Below, piece by piece: positions 15,618-24,412 of a stretch of DNA of 64,000 nt (within the stretch, counting starts at the first letter, position 1; every line of letters starts with the position of its first letter). The stretch is taken from positions 1 to 64,000 of the forward strand of contig NZ_JACXWX010000008.1 in the NCBI RefSeq assembly GCF_014764505.1, in the 5' to 3' direction. A program made the translations under genes and the position numbers. Source of the DNA: Phormidium tenue FACHB-886. GTDB taxonomy: Bacteria; Cyanobacteriota; Cyanobacteriia; Elainellales; Elainellaceae. The notes under the pieces were generated by a model. The model did no database searches. It had not been told where the DNA came from and saw nothing but the letters and a program-made list of their open reading frames with translations.

Positions 15618-18266
15618 ATGAACGTCAACATCACCAATGTCCTCCAGATTTTTCAAGCGTCTGCCGTTAAGCCTACTGCTACCGACTCTCGCTCTTCTCC
15701 TGGAAGACCTTCCTCAACCACTGCCCCTCAGCTCGGCTACTTGAAAGGACAGGCGATCGTCGAACAAGCCATCTCGCCCGATCATCCAGGTCGAGTCCGA
15801 TTTAAGGGGTCTCGCTGGTTTGCCCGATGCGACCATTCGATGACGATTTTGCCCGGTGAACTAGTAGACGTGATTGGGGTTCAAAAGATTACGCTGCTGG
15901 TTGAGCCTGCTTTTCTGTTGACAGCTTCTAAGATTGGGCTGGCGAGACTGCAAAATGCCCTGATGCATCACGATCGTTTGTTTCCACCCGGAGAGCCAGT
16001 TGAGCGGAGTGAGGCAAAGCTAGCGGCGCGGCTGGCGCAAGTCTATGCCAATTTACCAGAGCCGATTGCCCTCGATGTTTGGCAGCGCTTTGTCAGCGGC
16101 AAGCCCGTGTACTTTAAAACGTTTAAAGCTTGCTGTCAGGCGTTAGGGCTAGAGTGGCAGAGCGTGGTGGGCTATGGCGATATCGATGCCAGCTTGGAGC
16201 CAGCAGATGAAGCGGAGGCACAGCAGTTACGCAATCCCGACGACGATTTAAACTTTGTCGGGCGGGCAGAGGCGATCGTTGATTTAAAGAATCTGGTAGA
16301 GGCAGGAACGCAAATCATCACTATCTTAGGTGAAGGTGGCATTGGCAAAACGATCTTGGCACAGCAGTATTTTGAGCAAGAGAACTATGATCTAGTGCTG
16401 GAATGCTGGATGGCAAAAGAAACGCAGAACCTGACGGCGGCAGAAGGGGTACTGCTGAGCTGGCTGAAACAGCATTTTCAGGAGGAACCTGCTCGCACGT
16501 TTGGTGCAGCGTTAGAACAGCTCAAGCGCCATTTGCAGGACAGCGAATCGCGCCGTGTTGGAGTGTTGTTCGATAATTTGGAGCCAGCAATCGATCGCAA
16601 TGGTCGCTTTTTAGAAGCGCACCGTGGCTATGCGGCACTGCTAGAAACACTTGCCGATCCCTTATTAAACTGCGTGGTACTGGTTACAAGCCGGGAGCCA
16701 CTGCACGAAGAAACTATTTCGCTTCAGCCTTATGTACTCTCTGGGCTAGATGAGAAGGCATGGCGGCAGTTCTTTAGCTATCGTCAGATTGCTACCGATT
16801 CGCCTGCTTTTACAGAACTGCATCGTGCCTACAGTGGGAATGCCAAAGCAATGCGAATTCTTAGCAGCGCGATTCAGCTGGATTATGCAGGCAATGTGGC
16901 TACCTTTTGGCAAGAGCATCAAGCAGATTTGCTGGATGAGCCGGGTTTGGGCGAGCTGGTGTCCAGTCAGTTCCGCCGCCTACAGCAAGTCTATCCTGAA
17001 GCCTACCGTCTGCTGTGTCGGATGGGCTGCTATCGCTTTCAGGATGTGGCAACTGTGCCAGCGGAAGCTTTATCTTGCCTGCTTTGGGATGTGCCGCCCG
17101 CTCAACACCGCAGCATTACTCGCTTCCTCCGGGATCTGTTTCTGGTTGAAGTGGAGGGAGAAGCCTACCGGCTGCATCCAGTCATCCAGGCTAAGGCGGT
17201 GTCAATTTTACGAGCAAATTCGGCAGAGTGGGAGCGCACCAATCGCGAAGCGGCAGACTTCTGGACAGAGCGGGTGACAACGATCGATACCGTAGAAGAT
17301 GCCATGATGGCAGCCGAGGCATACCGTCACTATGTCCAGCTCCAAGACTGGGACAGTGCAGCTGCAGCGCTGCTCTATGGGCGTGATAGCCAGTGGGAAA
17401 AAAATGAACCGCTGGGCATTTCGTTTTATCGGCTGGGATTGCTGCAGCGGATGATCAGCGCAGTCAGGCGTGTGATCAATCATTTGACTCCTGGCTATCC
17501 GCTGTGCAAGCTCTACAACATCCTGGGCGATCTGCTTTGGTTAATAGGTGATTTGCAGGAGGCGATTGTTAGCCACCAAAAATCACGGGAGATGGCGATC
17601 GAGTTAGAGCTGAAGGGTTTAGAGATCCAGGCGCTATTCAACATCGGCTTGTGCCACATTGGCTTGTGGGAGTTAGAGACAGCAGCGCAGTTCTTTGATG
17701 CCGCCAGTATCCAGGCAACCCACACGGAATGGCACATGTATGCCGTGGGCTGCTGGTTTTGTTTAGCCTATCTCAATTCCTGCCGAGGGCAAGTTGAAGA
17801 AGCGCAGCGCCTCGCCCAGCGTGTCTCTAACGAATATGCGACGCTTAGCAGCAGCGCTTGGAGCCGGGGCTATAGCCTGCTGTTTCTAGGACAGACGCTG
17901 TTGAATTTGGGAGATTTGGACAAAGCCCAGCAGATGTATGAGTTAGCGCACGACTATGCCGAGCAAAGTCGCTATACACAGGTCAAGGCAGAAGCGCTCA
18001 ATGGGTTAGCCGTCCTCTGCCGGAAGCGGCAAGATTTTCAGGGGGCGATCGCCAACCACCAGACAGCAAAACAAATGCTCGAACGCCTAGAAGCAAAAGG
18101 CGATTTGGCAGAAGTTTATTATCAACTAGGCTTAACTTATCAGCAGATGAATGAGCTGACGGAAAGCCGCCACAGCTTCGAAGCGGCGAGCGAACTGTTT
18201 CAGAAGATGGACGCGCCACAACAGGTACAGCGAGTGCAGCAGGCATTAAAAACTCTAAATCTTTAA
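15618..18266 (+). CDS. NfeD-like / NB-ARC / TPR STAND protein
   Basis: An 882-aa STAND-class signalling ATPase with an unusual N-terminus. Residues about 38-100 (LKGQAIVEQA... PGRVRFKGSRWFAR... LLVEPAF) resemble the small OB-fold domain of NfeD proteins. Residues about 125-190 contain a helical segment (ALDVWQRFVSGKPVYFKTFKACCQALGLEW) like the HTH-type segment that precedes NB-ARC in many cyanobacterial proteins. The NTPase has P-loop GEGGIGKT at 238-245 and Walker B-like VGVLFDNLEPA. After a winged-helix-like region, the C-terminal 300 residues form TPR-type repeats. STAND proteins switch on oligomerisation when the repeat sensor binds a ligand; some act in defence or cell-death pathways. 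The ligand and output here are unknown. No toxin domain is evident. Confidence 0.8.
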   Translation: MNVNITNVLQIFQASAVKPTATDSRSSPGRPSSTTAPQLGYLKGQAIVEQAISPDHPGRVRFKGSRWFARCDHSMTILPGELVDVIGVQKITLLVEPAFLLTASKIGLARLQNALMHHDRLFPPGEPVERSEAKLAARLAQVYANLPEPIALDVWQRFVSGKPVYFKTFKACCQALGLEWQSVVGYGDIDASLEPADEAEAQQLRNPDDDLNFVGRAEAIVDLKNLVEAGTQIITILGEGGIGKTILAQQYFEQENYDLVLECWMAKETQNLTAAEGVLLSWLKQHFQEEPARTFGAALEQLKRHLQDSESRRVGVLFDNLEPAIDRNGRFLEAHRGYAALLETLADPLLNCVVLVTSREPLHEETISLQPYVLSGLDEKAWRQFFSYRQIATDSPAFTELHRAYSGNAKAMRILSSAIQLDYAGNVATFWQEHQADLLDEPGLGELVSSQFRRLQQVYPEAYRLLCRMGCYRFQDVATVPAEALSCLLWDVPPAQHRSITRFLRDLFLVEVEGEAYRLHPVIQAKAVSILRANSAEWERTNREAADFWTERVTTIDTVEDAMMAAEAYRHYVQLQDWDSAAAALLYGRDSQWEKNEPLGISFYRLGLLQRMISAVRRVINHLTPGYPLCKLYNILGDLLWLIGDLQEAIVSHQKSREMAIELELKGLEIQALFNIGLCHIGLWELETAAQFFDAASIQATHTEWHMYAVGCWFCLAYLNSCRGQVEEAQRLAQRVSNEYATLSSSAWSRGYSLLFLGQTLLNLGDLDKAQQMYELAHDYAEQSRYTQVKAEALNGLAVLCRKRQDFQGAIANHQTAKQMLERLEAKGDLAEVYYQLGLTYQQMNELTESRHSFEAASELFQKMDAPQQVQRVQQALKTLNL

Positions 18267-18280
18267 TTTTTTGAAGCCCA

Positions 18281-20287
18281 TTACCCCGTCGTCGCCCGTT
18301 TGCGAGCAGGGCGACGACGGGGGTTAGGTTCTGGTTTAGCGCTAGCACCGTTACTGAGACTAGCTTTAGCGATCGGCAAGGTGAAATGAAAGGTGCTACC
18401 TTGATCTCTGCCCGCTGACTCTGCCCAAATTTCTCCACCCAAGCCTTTGACGATCTGCCGACAGATGGCCAGCCCTAAACCCGTCCCGCCAACAGTGCGG
18501 CGCAGCGACCCCTCTTCCTGGTAGAAGCGATCGAACACGGTCTCTAGGCGGTTTGGCTCAATGCCACGTCCCGTATCGGTGACGGTCACTTCCAGCATTT
18601 TACCGCCGTTCGGTTTGACCTCGATCAGCACCTCGCCTTCCGAGGCTGTAAACTTGCAGGCATTGTCCAGCAGTTTTGATAGTACCTCCACCAGCCATTC
18701 TCCATCTGCCTGCACATGCGGCAATTCCAACGGCACAGCGGCTTTGATCTGCGGCAACTCTTCTCGGTGCATACTGCGAATACTGCTGACGGCTAGATCA
18801 ACGCACTCATCAAGGGCGATCGACTCCAAATGCCACTCCACCCGACCGCTCTCCAGCCGGGATAGGGTAATAAAGTCTTGAATGAGCTTCCGCATTCGTT
18901 CTGCATCAGACAGCGCTGTGTTCAGCATCACCTGTCGCAGTTCGGGCAGCATGTCGGGTTCGCTAGCCAGACTCTCCAAGCAGATCTGGATTGTCGAGAG
19001 CGGGGTTCGCAGTTCGTGTCCAGTAATGGCAATTAAGTTGCTACGAGTCTGCTCCAGCGCTTCTAGCTGCTCATTCAGCTCCTCTAAGTTGGCGTAAGAT
19101 TCTGCCTGAATCAGCGCCACGCCAAGCTGCGTTGCCACTGCCTCTACCAAGCCCATTTCGTCAGGTGTCCAGGTGTGCGGGTTGGCTTGGCAGTGGTGCA
19201 GCTCTACCATGCCCAGCAGTCGCCCTTGGTAAACGATTGGTACCATGAGCCACGCCTGAATCTGCCATCGCTCGATCGTCTCCTGCAGCACCGATAGGTC
19301 GATCGGGCGGGATGCTTGCGTATCAGCAACGGCGATCACTTCTTTGCGCTCTGCCACAGCTTCAAACAGTGGATTGCCCTGCAGCATCCAGGGTTGATTC
19401 AACAAAGAATCTATACCATCACTCGATCGAGACTCATAGAGCAATACCGTTTCTGTATCTGTCGCTTTACAGCGATACACCAGACATCGACAGGTCTGCA
19501 TTGCCTGCCCTAATTCTGCAACTGCAACCCGAAAGATCTCGTTTGGATCGAGCGATCGCCGCATTGCTGAGGTAATTAAATTCACCAAGCGCTCTTGTCG
19601 TTCTTGAGTAGACATCGAGCGATAGGCTTTCAGCAGTTTGTACTGTCCGGCTTGTAGGTAGGTGATCAACCTTTGGGCAAATGGATCGGGGTCTATATCG
19701 TGAGTTCCTGTAGTGACATCTAGAAACTCTGCCCTCGCCTGCTGAATTTTGTCGGTCAGCTCTGGGCGGTATATCTGGATCCGGTTCAGCAGAATTTCTG
19801 CCGCCTTACAGCTCGTAGTGCGATCAAACGTCCAGACGCCTTCAAATCGCCGCGTTTGATCCATAGCGGGCAATCCTGCAGTGGCTTGCTCACTAGCAGC
19901 CAGCGTTTGCCGCTCTTGACAGATCAAGCAGGCAGCATAGTTTTGCCCAATCACAACCAGATGCCATTCGTGGCTGAGCTGGTCATCAGGCTCAAAAGCG
20001 ATCGTTTCATACTCCCGCGAAGCATTGGCAAATTCTGTTTCGGGCGCAGCCAGCACATAGACGTGGGAGGTCAACGTCGCAATTCGCTCGTAGCGGTGCG
20101 CCTCCTGCCGATAGAAGCGCTCGCGCTGAAAGCTAGCGATCACCAACGCCGAGCGCACGCCCCCTGCCAGCACTTGGTCTTCCATTGCGTGCGAGAGAGC
20201 AGTGAGCGAAGCCTTGAAGTATAGCTGGGGGCGCAACTGAGGCGAGCTTTGCAGTAGCTCATCCAAGATGGAGGTCTGAATGCTCAT
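18281..20287 (-). CDS. DICT-GAF sensor histidine kinase
   Basis: A 668-aa soluble two-component kinase. Residues about 15-150 look like a DICT sensory domain, typical of cyanobacterial light- and signal-responsive proteins. A GAF domain follows at about 235-395 (ending VEAVATQLGVALIQAE). The dimerisation/phosphoacceptor domain has ITGHELRTPLSTI with the phosphorylated His at residue 424. The ATPase part has DNACKF (N box), DTGRGIEPNRLE (G1) and GGTGLGLAICRQIV (G2). No transmembrane helix is seen. It is an orphan: no response regulator is adjacent, though a lone receiver protein is encoded 1.3 kb away at 21635. The C-terminus ends in a short basic tail (RRRPARKRATTG). Confidence 0.92.
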   Translation of the reverse strand: MSIQTSILDELLQSSPQLRPQLYFKASLTALSHAMEDQVLAGGVRSALVIASFQRERFYRQEAHRYERIATLTSHVYVLAAPETEFANASREYETIAFEPDDQLSHEWHLVVIGQNYAACLICQERQTLAASEQATAGLPAMDQTRRFEGVWTFDRTTSCKAAEILLNRIQIYRPELTDKIQQARAEFLDVTTGTHDIDPDPFAQRLITYLQAGQYKLLKAYRSMSTQERQERLVNLITSAMRRSLDPNEIFRVAVAELGQAMQTCRCLVYRCKATDTETVLLYESRSSDGIDSLLNQPWMLQGNPLFEAVAERKEVIAVADTQASRPIDLSVLQETIERWQIQAWLMVPIVYQGRLLGMVELHHCQANPHTWTPDEMGLVEAVATQLGVALIQAESYANLEELNEQLEALEQTRSNLIAITGHELRTPLSTIQICLESLASEPDMLPELRQVMLNTALSDAERMRKLIQDFITLSRLESGRVEWHLESIALDECVDLAVSSIRSMHREELPQIKAAVPLELPHVQADGEWLVEVLSKLLDNACKFTASEGEVLIEVKPNGGKMLEVTVTDTGRGIEPNRLETVFDRFYQEEGSLRRTVGGTGLGLAICRQIVKGLGGEIWAESAGRDQGSTFHFTLPIAKASLSNGASAKPEPNPRRRPARKRATTG

Positions 20288-20320
20288 CGATCGTTTTAAG
20301 GCATAGCTCCACTATAAGGG

Positions 20321-20549
20321 ATGAGGGATGAAGGACGAATAAGAAGGATTGAAACCAAAAAAATGAAGAAAGATGAAGCCGTTTTAGAGAAGTAAAAAAG
20401 GATGAACGATCATAAAAAAACGTGAAGAAAGGCAACAATATTTGACTAACAGGCTTAGAAATTTAGCTCTGTCTCATTCAGAGCACGGGAACCTCAGATA
20501 CAAAGCTTAAACCTCCTTGTTATCCTTCATCCTTCATCCCTCATCCTTG
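20321..20549. repeat. Heptamer-type repeats in inverted orientation
   Basis: The 15-mer atgagggatgaagga at 20321-20335 recurs as its reverse complement tccttcatccctcat at 20530-20544. The latter belongs to a run of degenerate 7-base units (tcatcct, tcatccc) at 20521-20548. This is the style of the short tandemly repeated heptamers known from filamentous cyanobacteria. Related sequence occurs at 27924-27959 and 36667-36680. Confidence 0.65.
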
Positions 20550-20564
20550 CTGTAAAGTGGCAGT

Positions 20565-21317
20565 ATGTACGACAACGATGACCTGACAGTTTTAGAAGCG
20601 GAGATCGAGCTAGACCCCTTAGACAAAGTGGCATCCGTGGCGGCTGAGGAAGAGCTGCCAAAGCCCGATCCCGATGCAATGCTGCTGCTGCTGGAGGCAC
20701 CCAATTCCCAGCAGCGAATTTTGGCTGCGCGGGCGTTTTGCGAATTGGAAGATGAGCGCGCCATTCCCCATCTGATTCGGCTGCTGACAGATGCCTGCCC
20801 TCTGGTGCGGGTGAGCGCAGCTTATGGATTAGGGCGCAACCCCAGTGCCGATGCTGTAGACCCCCTGATTGCCCAGCTTCAACGCGATTGGAACGGCTAT
20901 GTTCGTAAGGGAGCTGTTTGGGCATTGGGCAACTGCCGCGATCGCCGGGCCTTGGAGCCGCTAATGGATGCGCTCAAAACTGATATTTCTGCTGTACGAC
21001 TCTGGGCAGCTAGTGCTCTGGCGCAGATGGCGGAGGTGAGCTATGAGGCAATTATTCTGTCTATACCACCGTTAATTGAGGGTCTGCGGCGCGATCCGGT
21101 AGCGGCGGTGCGGAGCAACTGCGCTTGGGCAATCGGGCAGCTCTGCCGTGAGCTGCCTTCTAACGTGGTGTACGCAACGGCAATTGATGCCTTAATTGAA
21201 GCATTTGCCGAAGACGAAGAATTAGGTGTTCGAGAAGATGCCAGAACTGCAATGCTGCGCGTGGGTGATCCGCGAGGTCTACAGGTGATTGAGGAGCTTG
21301 AGCTAGAAGGCTTTTAG
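20565..21317 (+). CDS. HEAT-repeat (PBS lyase-like) protein
   Basis: A 250-aa helical repeat protein. From about residue 45 there are at least four HEAT-like units: EDERAIPHLIRLLTD, SADAVDPLIAQLQRDWNG, RRALEPLMDALKTD and IPPLIEGLRRD. This is the pattern of the HEAT-like repeats found in phycobilin lyases of the CpcE/F type and in many scaffold proteins. The first 40 residues are acidic. It may be a lyase subunit or an unrelated scaffold; the absence of a partner E/F gene next to it makes the latter at least as likely. ATG 20565 follows the heptamer repeat region directly, so its promoter must lie in or before those repeats. Confidence 0.85.
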   Translation: MYDNDDLTVLEAEIELDPLDKVASVAAEEELPKPDPDAMLLLLEAPNSQQRILAARAFCELEDERAIPHLIRLLTDACPLVRVSAAYGLGRNPSADAVDPLIAQLQRDWNGYVRKGAVWALGNCRDRRALEPLMDALKTDISAVRLWAASALAQMAEVSYEAIILSIPPLIEGLRRDPVAAVRSNCAWAIGQLCRELPSNVVYATAIDALIEAFAEDEELGVREDARTAMLRVGDPRGLQVIEELELEGF

Positions 21318-21634
21318 CTTAAGTTTGTTGTGTGGAAAGGAGCAACGCCTCAACCCGCTGTCTTTCAAATCTTTTCAGCGCTACGAAGTTTCTAAAAACT
21401 TTCCGGTGATATCCGAAGGAAATCTCAGCCACAGTGTAGGAATAGAACAGGGGTGGGAATACTCCTAAAGTAAGAGCTAAGCGTTAGACGAACAACTCTC
21501 ACTTTCACGACAGGGACATCAACAAAATTCGTAATTTGTTCGCAAGCTCTGGGCTTCAGACTCAGCTGCACGCCAGCCGTTTACTACAGATTACGTATTG
21601 CAAATCTTCTGAGGCACGGGCAAGGTAAGGGGCA
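21318..21634. other. Intergenic region upstream of the receiver protein
   Basis: About 317 bases with no gene on either strand that I can support. The last bases hold a good ribosome-binding sequence (aaggggc) just before ATG 21635. No hairpin of note was found. Confidence 0.5.
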
Positions 21635-22003
21635 ATGAGTACGGTTTTAGTTGTTGATGATAGCCAAACGCTGCGAACGATGGTTTCAATCATGCTAGAA
21701 AGCATTGGGATTCGCGTGATTGAAGCAACAAACGGGGCTGAAGCGAAGGAGCATATCCAGCTAAAATCACCCGATCTGGTTATCACAGACTTGATAATGC
21801 CGGAAATGAACGGCTATGAGCTTTGCCGCTGGATCAAAAACGATCCAACGAAACAAGCCATCCCAGTCCTGATTTGCTCCACCAAAAGCGAAGAGTTCGA
21901 TCGCTACTGGGGAATGAAGCAAGGGGCAGATGCCTATATCACAAAGCCTTTTCACCCAGCAGAACTCCTGAAGACAGTCAAGCAATTGCTGCGGGAGCGG
22001 TAG
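21635..22003 (+). CDS. Single-domain response regulator (CheY/PilH-like)
   Basis: A 122-aa receiver domain without an output domain. The acidic pocket is D8 and D9, the phosphoacceptor is D52 in VITDLIMPEMNG, and the conserved Lys is K104 in ITKPFHP, so phosphorylation chemistry should be intact. Proteins like this act by protein contact, as CheY does at flagella or PilG/PilH do in type IV pilus motility. No che, pil or kinase gene is adjacent. The DICT-GAF kinase at 18281-20287 is the nearest candidate partner (inference). Start at ATG 21635 is supported by an upstream aaggggc. Confidence 0.92.
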   Translation: MSTVLVVDDSQTLRTMVSIMLESIGIRVIEATNGAEAKEHIQLKSPDLVITDLIMPEMNGYELCRWIKNDPTKQAIPVLICSTKSEEFDRYWGMKQGADAYITKPFHPAELLKTVKQLLRER

Positions 22004-22057
22004 AGGGTTTAGGAGGCAGAAGGCAACGGCGAAACTTTAAATTCTTGCCTCACCGTC

Positions 22058-22447
22058 TCATCCGATCACCGCAATACATTCAATTTCTACCCTGGCATCT
22101 TTGGGTAGGCGAGAAACTTCGACACAGGCACGGGCAGGGGCGCTTGCCTCTTCGAAGTATTTGGCATAAACCGCATTCATACCTGCAAAGTCATTAAGGT
22201 CTGCCAGAAACACAGTCGTTTTCACCACATCCTGTAGCGTTGCACCTGCGGCCGCCAAAATTGCTTTCAAATTGGTGATTGCCTGCTCAGTTTGCTGAGC
22301 AATATCTTCACCTACGATCGTTCCCGTTAGAGGGTCGAGCGGTACCTGTCCGGCAACAAAGACTAATTTCCCGGTGGCAGCGACTGCCTGATTATAAGGT
22401 CCGACTGGAGCTGGAGCGCTTGTAGTTTTGATGATTTGGTGAGTCAT
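22058..22447 (-). CDS. ridA: RidA family enamine/imine deaminase
   Basis: RidA hydrolyses reactive 2-aminoacrylate and related imines formed by PLP enzymes, protecting the cell from metabolite damage. The 129-aa length from ATG 22447 ([18 protein letters not shown]) is typical of this trimeric family; a longer in-frame extension is not. Signatures are [21 protein letters not shown] and the C-terminal [23 protein letters not shown], with the conserved Arg of the active site in that last block. The start codon overlaps the stop of the upstream Nudix gene by 4 bases, so the two are translationally coupled. Confidence 0.93.
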   Translation of the reverse strand: MTHQIIKTTSAPAPVGPYNQAVAATGKLVFVAGQVPLDPLTGTIVGEDIAQQTEQAITNLKAILAAAGATLQDVVKTTVFLADLNDFAGMNAVYAKYFEEASAPARACVEVSRLPKDARVEIECIAVIG

Positions 22448-22887
22448 GTCAGGTTGGTTTGAAGGCGGGGGCGAATACCATATTGCCGATAGTACCAGTA
22501 GTCTCGCAAGATGCGATCGTGGTCGAAGCAGAGGTTGCTGGGCAACCGCCAAAGCTCAAAAACTCCCAAGGCTTTAGCATCGTCTCCAGCTTTAGGTTCT
22601 CCTTTAGCAGTCGCCAGAAACACAACGCTAAGCGTGTGCTGGCGTGGATCGCGGCTGGGGTCAGAATAAACCTGAAACTGCTCCAGCAGGTCTACCTGCA
22701 AGCCGATTTCTTCTTCGGCTTCCCGCAAAGCAGCAGTTTCAACAGATTCACCATAGTCTACGAAGCCACCCGGAATTGCCCAACCGTGAGGTGGATTCAG
22801 CCGCTCGATCAGGATGATTGCAGGCTGGGGGCGATCGATCAGCTCAACAATAATATCAACGGTGGGAACAGGGTTGCGATGGCTCAC
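22444..22887 (-). CDS. Nudix hydrolase
   Basis: A 147-aa Nudix pyrophosphohydrolase. The Nudix box is complete at about residues 40-63: [20 protein letters not shown] followed by EIGL, with the catalytic REAEEE glutamates. The preceding [16 protein letters not shown] is the usual strand-loop. It probably cleaves an ADP-sugar or other nucleoside diphosphate linked compound; the substrate cannot be told. It lies first in a two-gene operon, with a 4-base overlap (22444-22447) into ridA. Both products are housekeeping enzymes that clear damaged or reactive metabolites, which fits a joint role. Confidence 0.9.
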   Translation of the reverse strand: MSHRNPVPTVDIIVELIDRPQPAIILIERLNPPHGWAIPGGFVDYGESVETAALREAEEEIGLQVDLLEQFQVYSDPSRDPRQHTLSVVFLATAKGEPKAGDDAKALGVFELWRLPSNLCFDHDRILRDYWYYRQYGIRPRLQTNLT

Positions 22888-23042
22888 GGTAGGTCTATCT
22901 CGCTGCTTATTAGATGCGAAAAAATGGACTGCCTCAAGTCCTATGCCTTCTGAGGCAATACTCCATCCTTTTGCCTATGGTAGAGTCAATCTTAAATTTA
23001 GTTCACCTACTCAAAAAAGGGCGACTATCAAGGGAGACGACG

Positions 23043-23900
23043 ATGCGCTGGCAATTTGGTCGAAGAAGTCGGAACATTGAAGATCGACGTGGCATGGGGG
23101 GATCTACGCCTGTGGTAGGTGGCGGGATTGGGTTATTTGTCCTGGCGTTGATCGTCACGCTGCTGGGGGGTAATCCCGGTGCGGTCCTCGATCAGCTTGC
23201 TCCTCCTGCAAATGACCCCTACTCTTACCCTTCTGAGGCAACGCAACCTGCATCCAATGACGAAATGGCGCAATTCGTTTCGACGGTGCTGGCGGATACA
23301 GAGGATACCTGGAATACAATCTTTCAGCAGTCAGGTGAACAATATGTAGAGCCGAAACTGGTGTTGTTTAATGGGTCAGTCCAGTCGGCATGTGGGTTTG
23401 CAGAAGCGGCAACAGGTCCTTTTTACTGTCCTCGCGATCAAAAGGTTTATATTGATCTGAGCTTTTATGAACAGCTTCAGAATCAGCTGGGTGCGCCAGG
23501 AGACTTTGCCCAAGCTTATGTGATCGCGCATGAGATCGGGCATCATGTCCAGAATCTCATCGGCATTTCTGACCAGGTGCAAAGTCTGCAGCAGCGGGCG
23601 AGCCGCGCCGAAGCAAATGCTCTCTCAGTGCGGCTAGAGCTGCAAGCCGATTGTTTTGCAGGCATTTGGGCAAACAATGCTCAGCGAACGCGACAAATCC
23701 TAGAGCAAGGCGACGTAGAAGAAGCGCTTAATGCTGCTGCTGCAATTGGAGACGATCGTCTGCAGTCCCAATCTCGAGGCTACGTTGTGCCTGATTCTTT
23801 TACACATGGCTCTTCGGCTCAGCGGACTCGCTGGTTTCAGCGCGGTATCGAAACGGGCGATCTGCAGCAGTGCAACACCTTTGAGACAGCCGATCTCTAG
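23043..23900 (+). CDS. YpfJ-like neutral zinc metallopeptidase
   Basis: A 285-aa membrane-anchored predicted metallopeptidase of the neutral zinc metallopeptidase family (YpfJ type). The start is ATG 23043 (MRWQFGRRSRNIEDRRG), with an aagggagacg ribosome site; this N-terminus is the family hallmark, so the longer frame from 22914 is not used. A transmembrane helix (GGGIGLFVLALIVTLLGG) follows. The zinc site is HEIGHH (H163, E164, H167) with a downstream LQADCFAGIWA supplying the third ligand. Its physiological substrate is not known. The thioesterase gene begins at the very next base. Confidence 0.92.
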   Translation: MRWQFGRRSRNIEDRRGMGGSTPVVGGGIGLFVLALIVTLLGGNPGAVLDQLAPPANDPYSYPSEATQPASNDEMAQFVSTVLADTEDTWNTIFQQSGEQYVEPKLVLFNGSVQSACGFAEAATGPFYCPRDQKVYIDLSFYEQLQNQLGAPGDFAQAYVIAHEIGHHVQNLIGISDQVQSLQQRASRAEANALSVRLELQADCFAGIWANNAQRTRQILEQGDVEEALNAAAAIGDDRLQSQSRGYVVPDSFTHGSSAQRTRWFQRGIETGDLQQCNTFETADL

Positions 23901-24311
23901 ATGAAACCTTTCAAAACCCGGCTACGGGTGCGGCACTATGAGATGGATGCGCTGGGGCATGTCAACAATGCCATCTACCAGCACTATTTAGAACAAGCCG
24001 CGATCGAACACTCAGAACATCTAGGCTTTGGTCCTGCTCGCTATCGGCAGTTGGGCGGTGTTTTTGTGATGCGGCGTGTGGCGATCGAATATTTGCGTTC
24101 GGCCGTAGCAGGTGACACGTTAGAAATCACAACCTGGCTCCAAGAGATGAGAGGTACTCGCGTAACCCGCTGCTATGAGATTCGACGGAGCCAGCCGAAT
24201 GAGCTACTAGTGACGGCAGAGGCGCTATGGGTATGGGTAGATGTAGATGCGATGCGTCCACGTCCAATTCCAGAAGAGATTTTGAGTGCGTTTGAGGTAT
24301 TTCAGATCTGA
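23901..24311 (+). CDS. Hot-dog fold acyl-CoA thioesterase
   Basis: A 136-aa thioesterase of the 4-hydroxybenzoyl-CoA thioesterase/YbgC type. The active-site block is YEMDALGHVNNAIYQHYLEQ, with the catalytic Asp in MDALGHVNN. In cyanobacteria one member of this family (DHNA-CoA thioesterase) acts in phylloquinone synthesis; that is possible here but not shown by the sequence. The ATG immediately follows the TAG stop of the metallopeptidase, so the two are in one transcript. Confidence 0.85.
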   Translation: MKPFKTRLRVRHYEMDALGHVNNAIYQHYLEQAAIEHSEHLGFGPARYRQLGGVFVMRRVAIEYLRSAVAGDTLEITTWLQEMRGTRVTRCYEIRRSQPNELLVTAEALWVWVDVDAMRPRPIPEEILSAFEVFQI

Positions 24312-24412
24312 GTATTTTGGAGAAGCCAATAAAACCCTGGAGCGATCTTTTCTGGAAGGGGGTGAGGTAGGCTGAGCAGTGATTCTCTCACGTCCTTTCA
24401 CCACCAGCGCTT

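Noticed and set aside
22914-23042. N-terminal extension of the metallopeptidase
   Set aside because: The family N-terminus (MRWQFGRRSR) and a good ribosome site are at 23043; the extension overlaps a region with unrelated composition.
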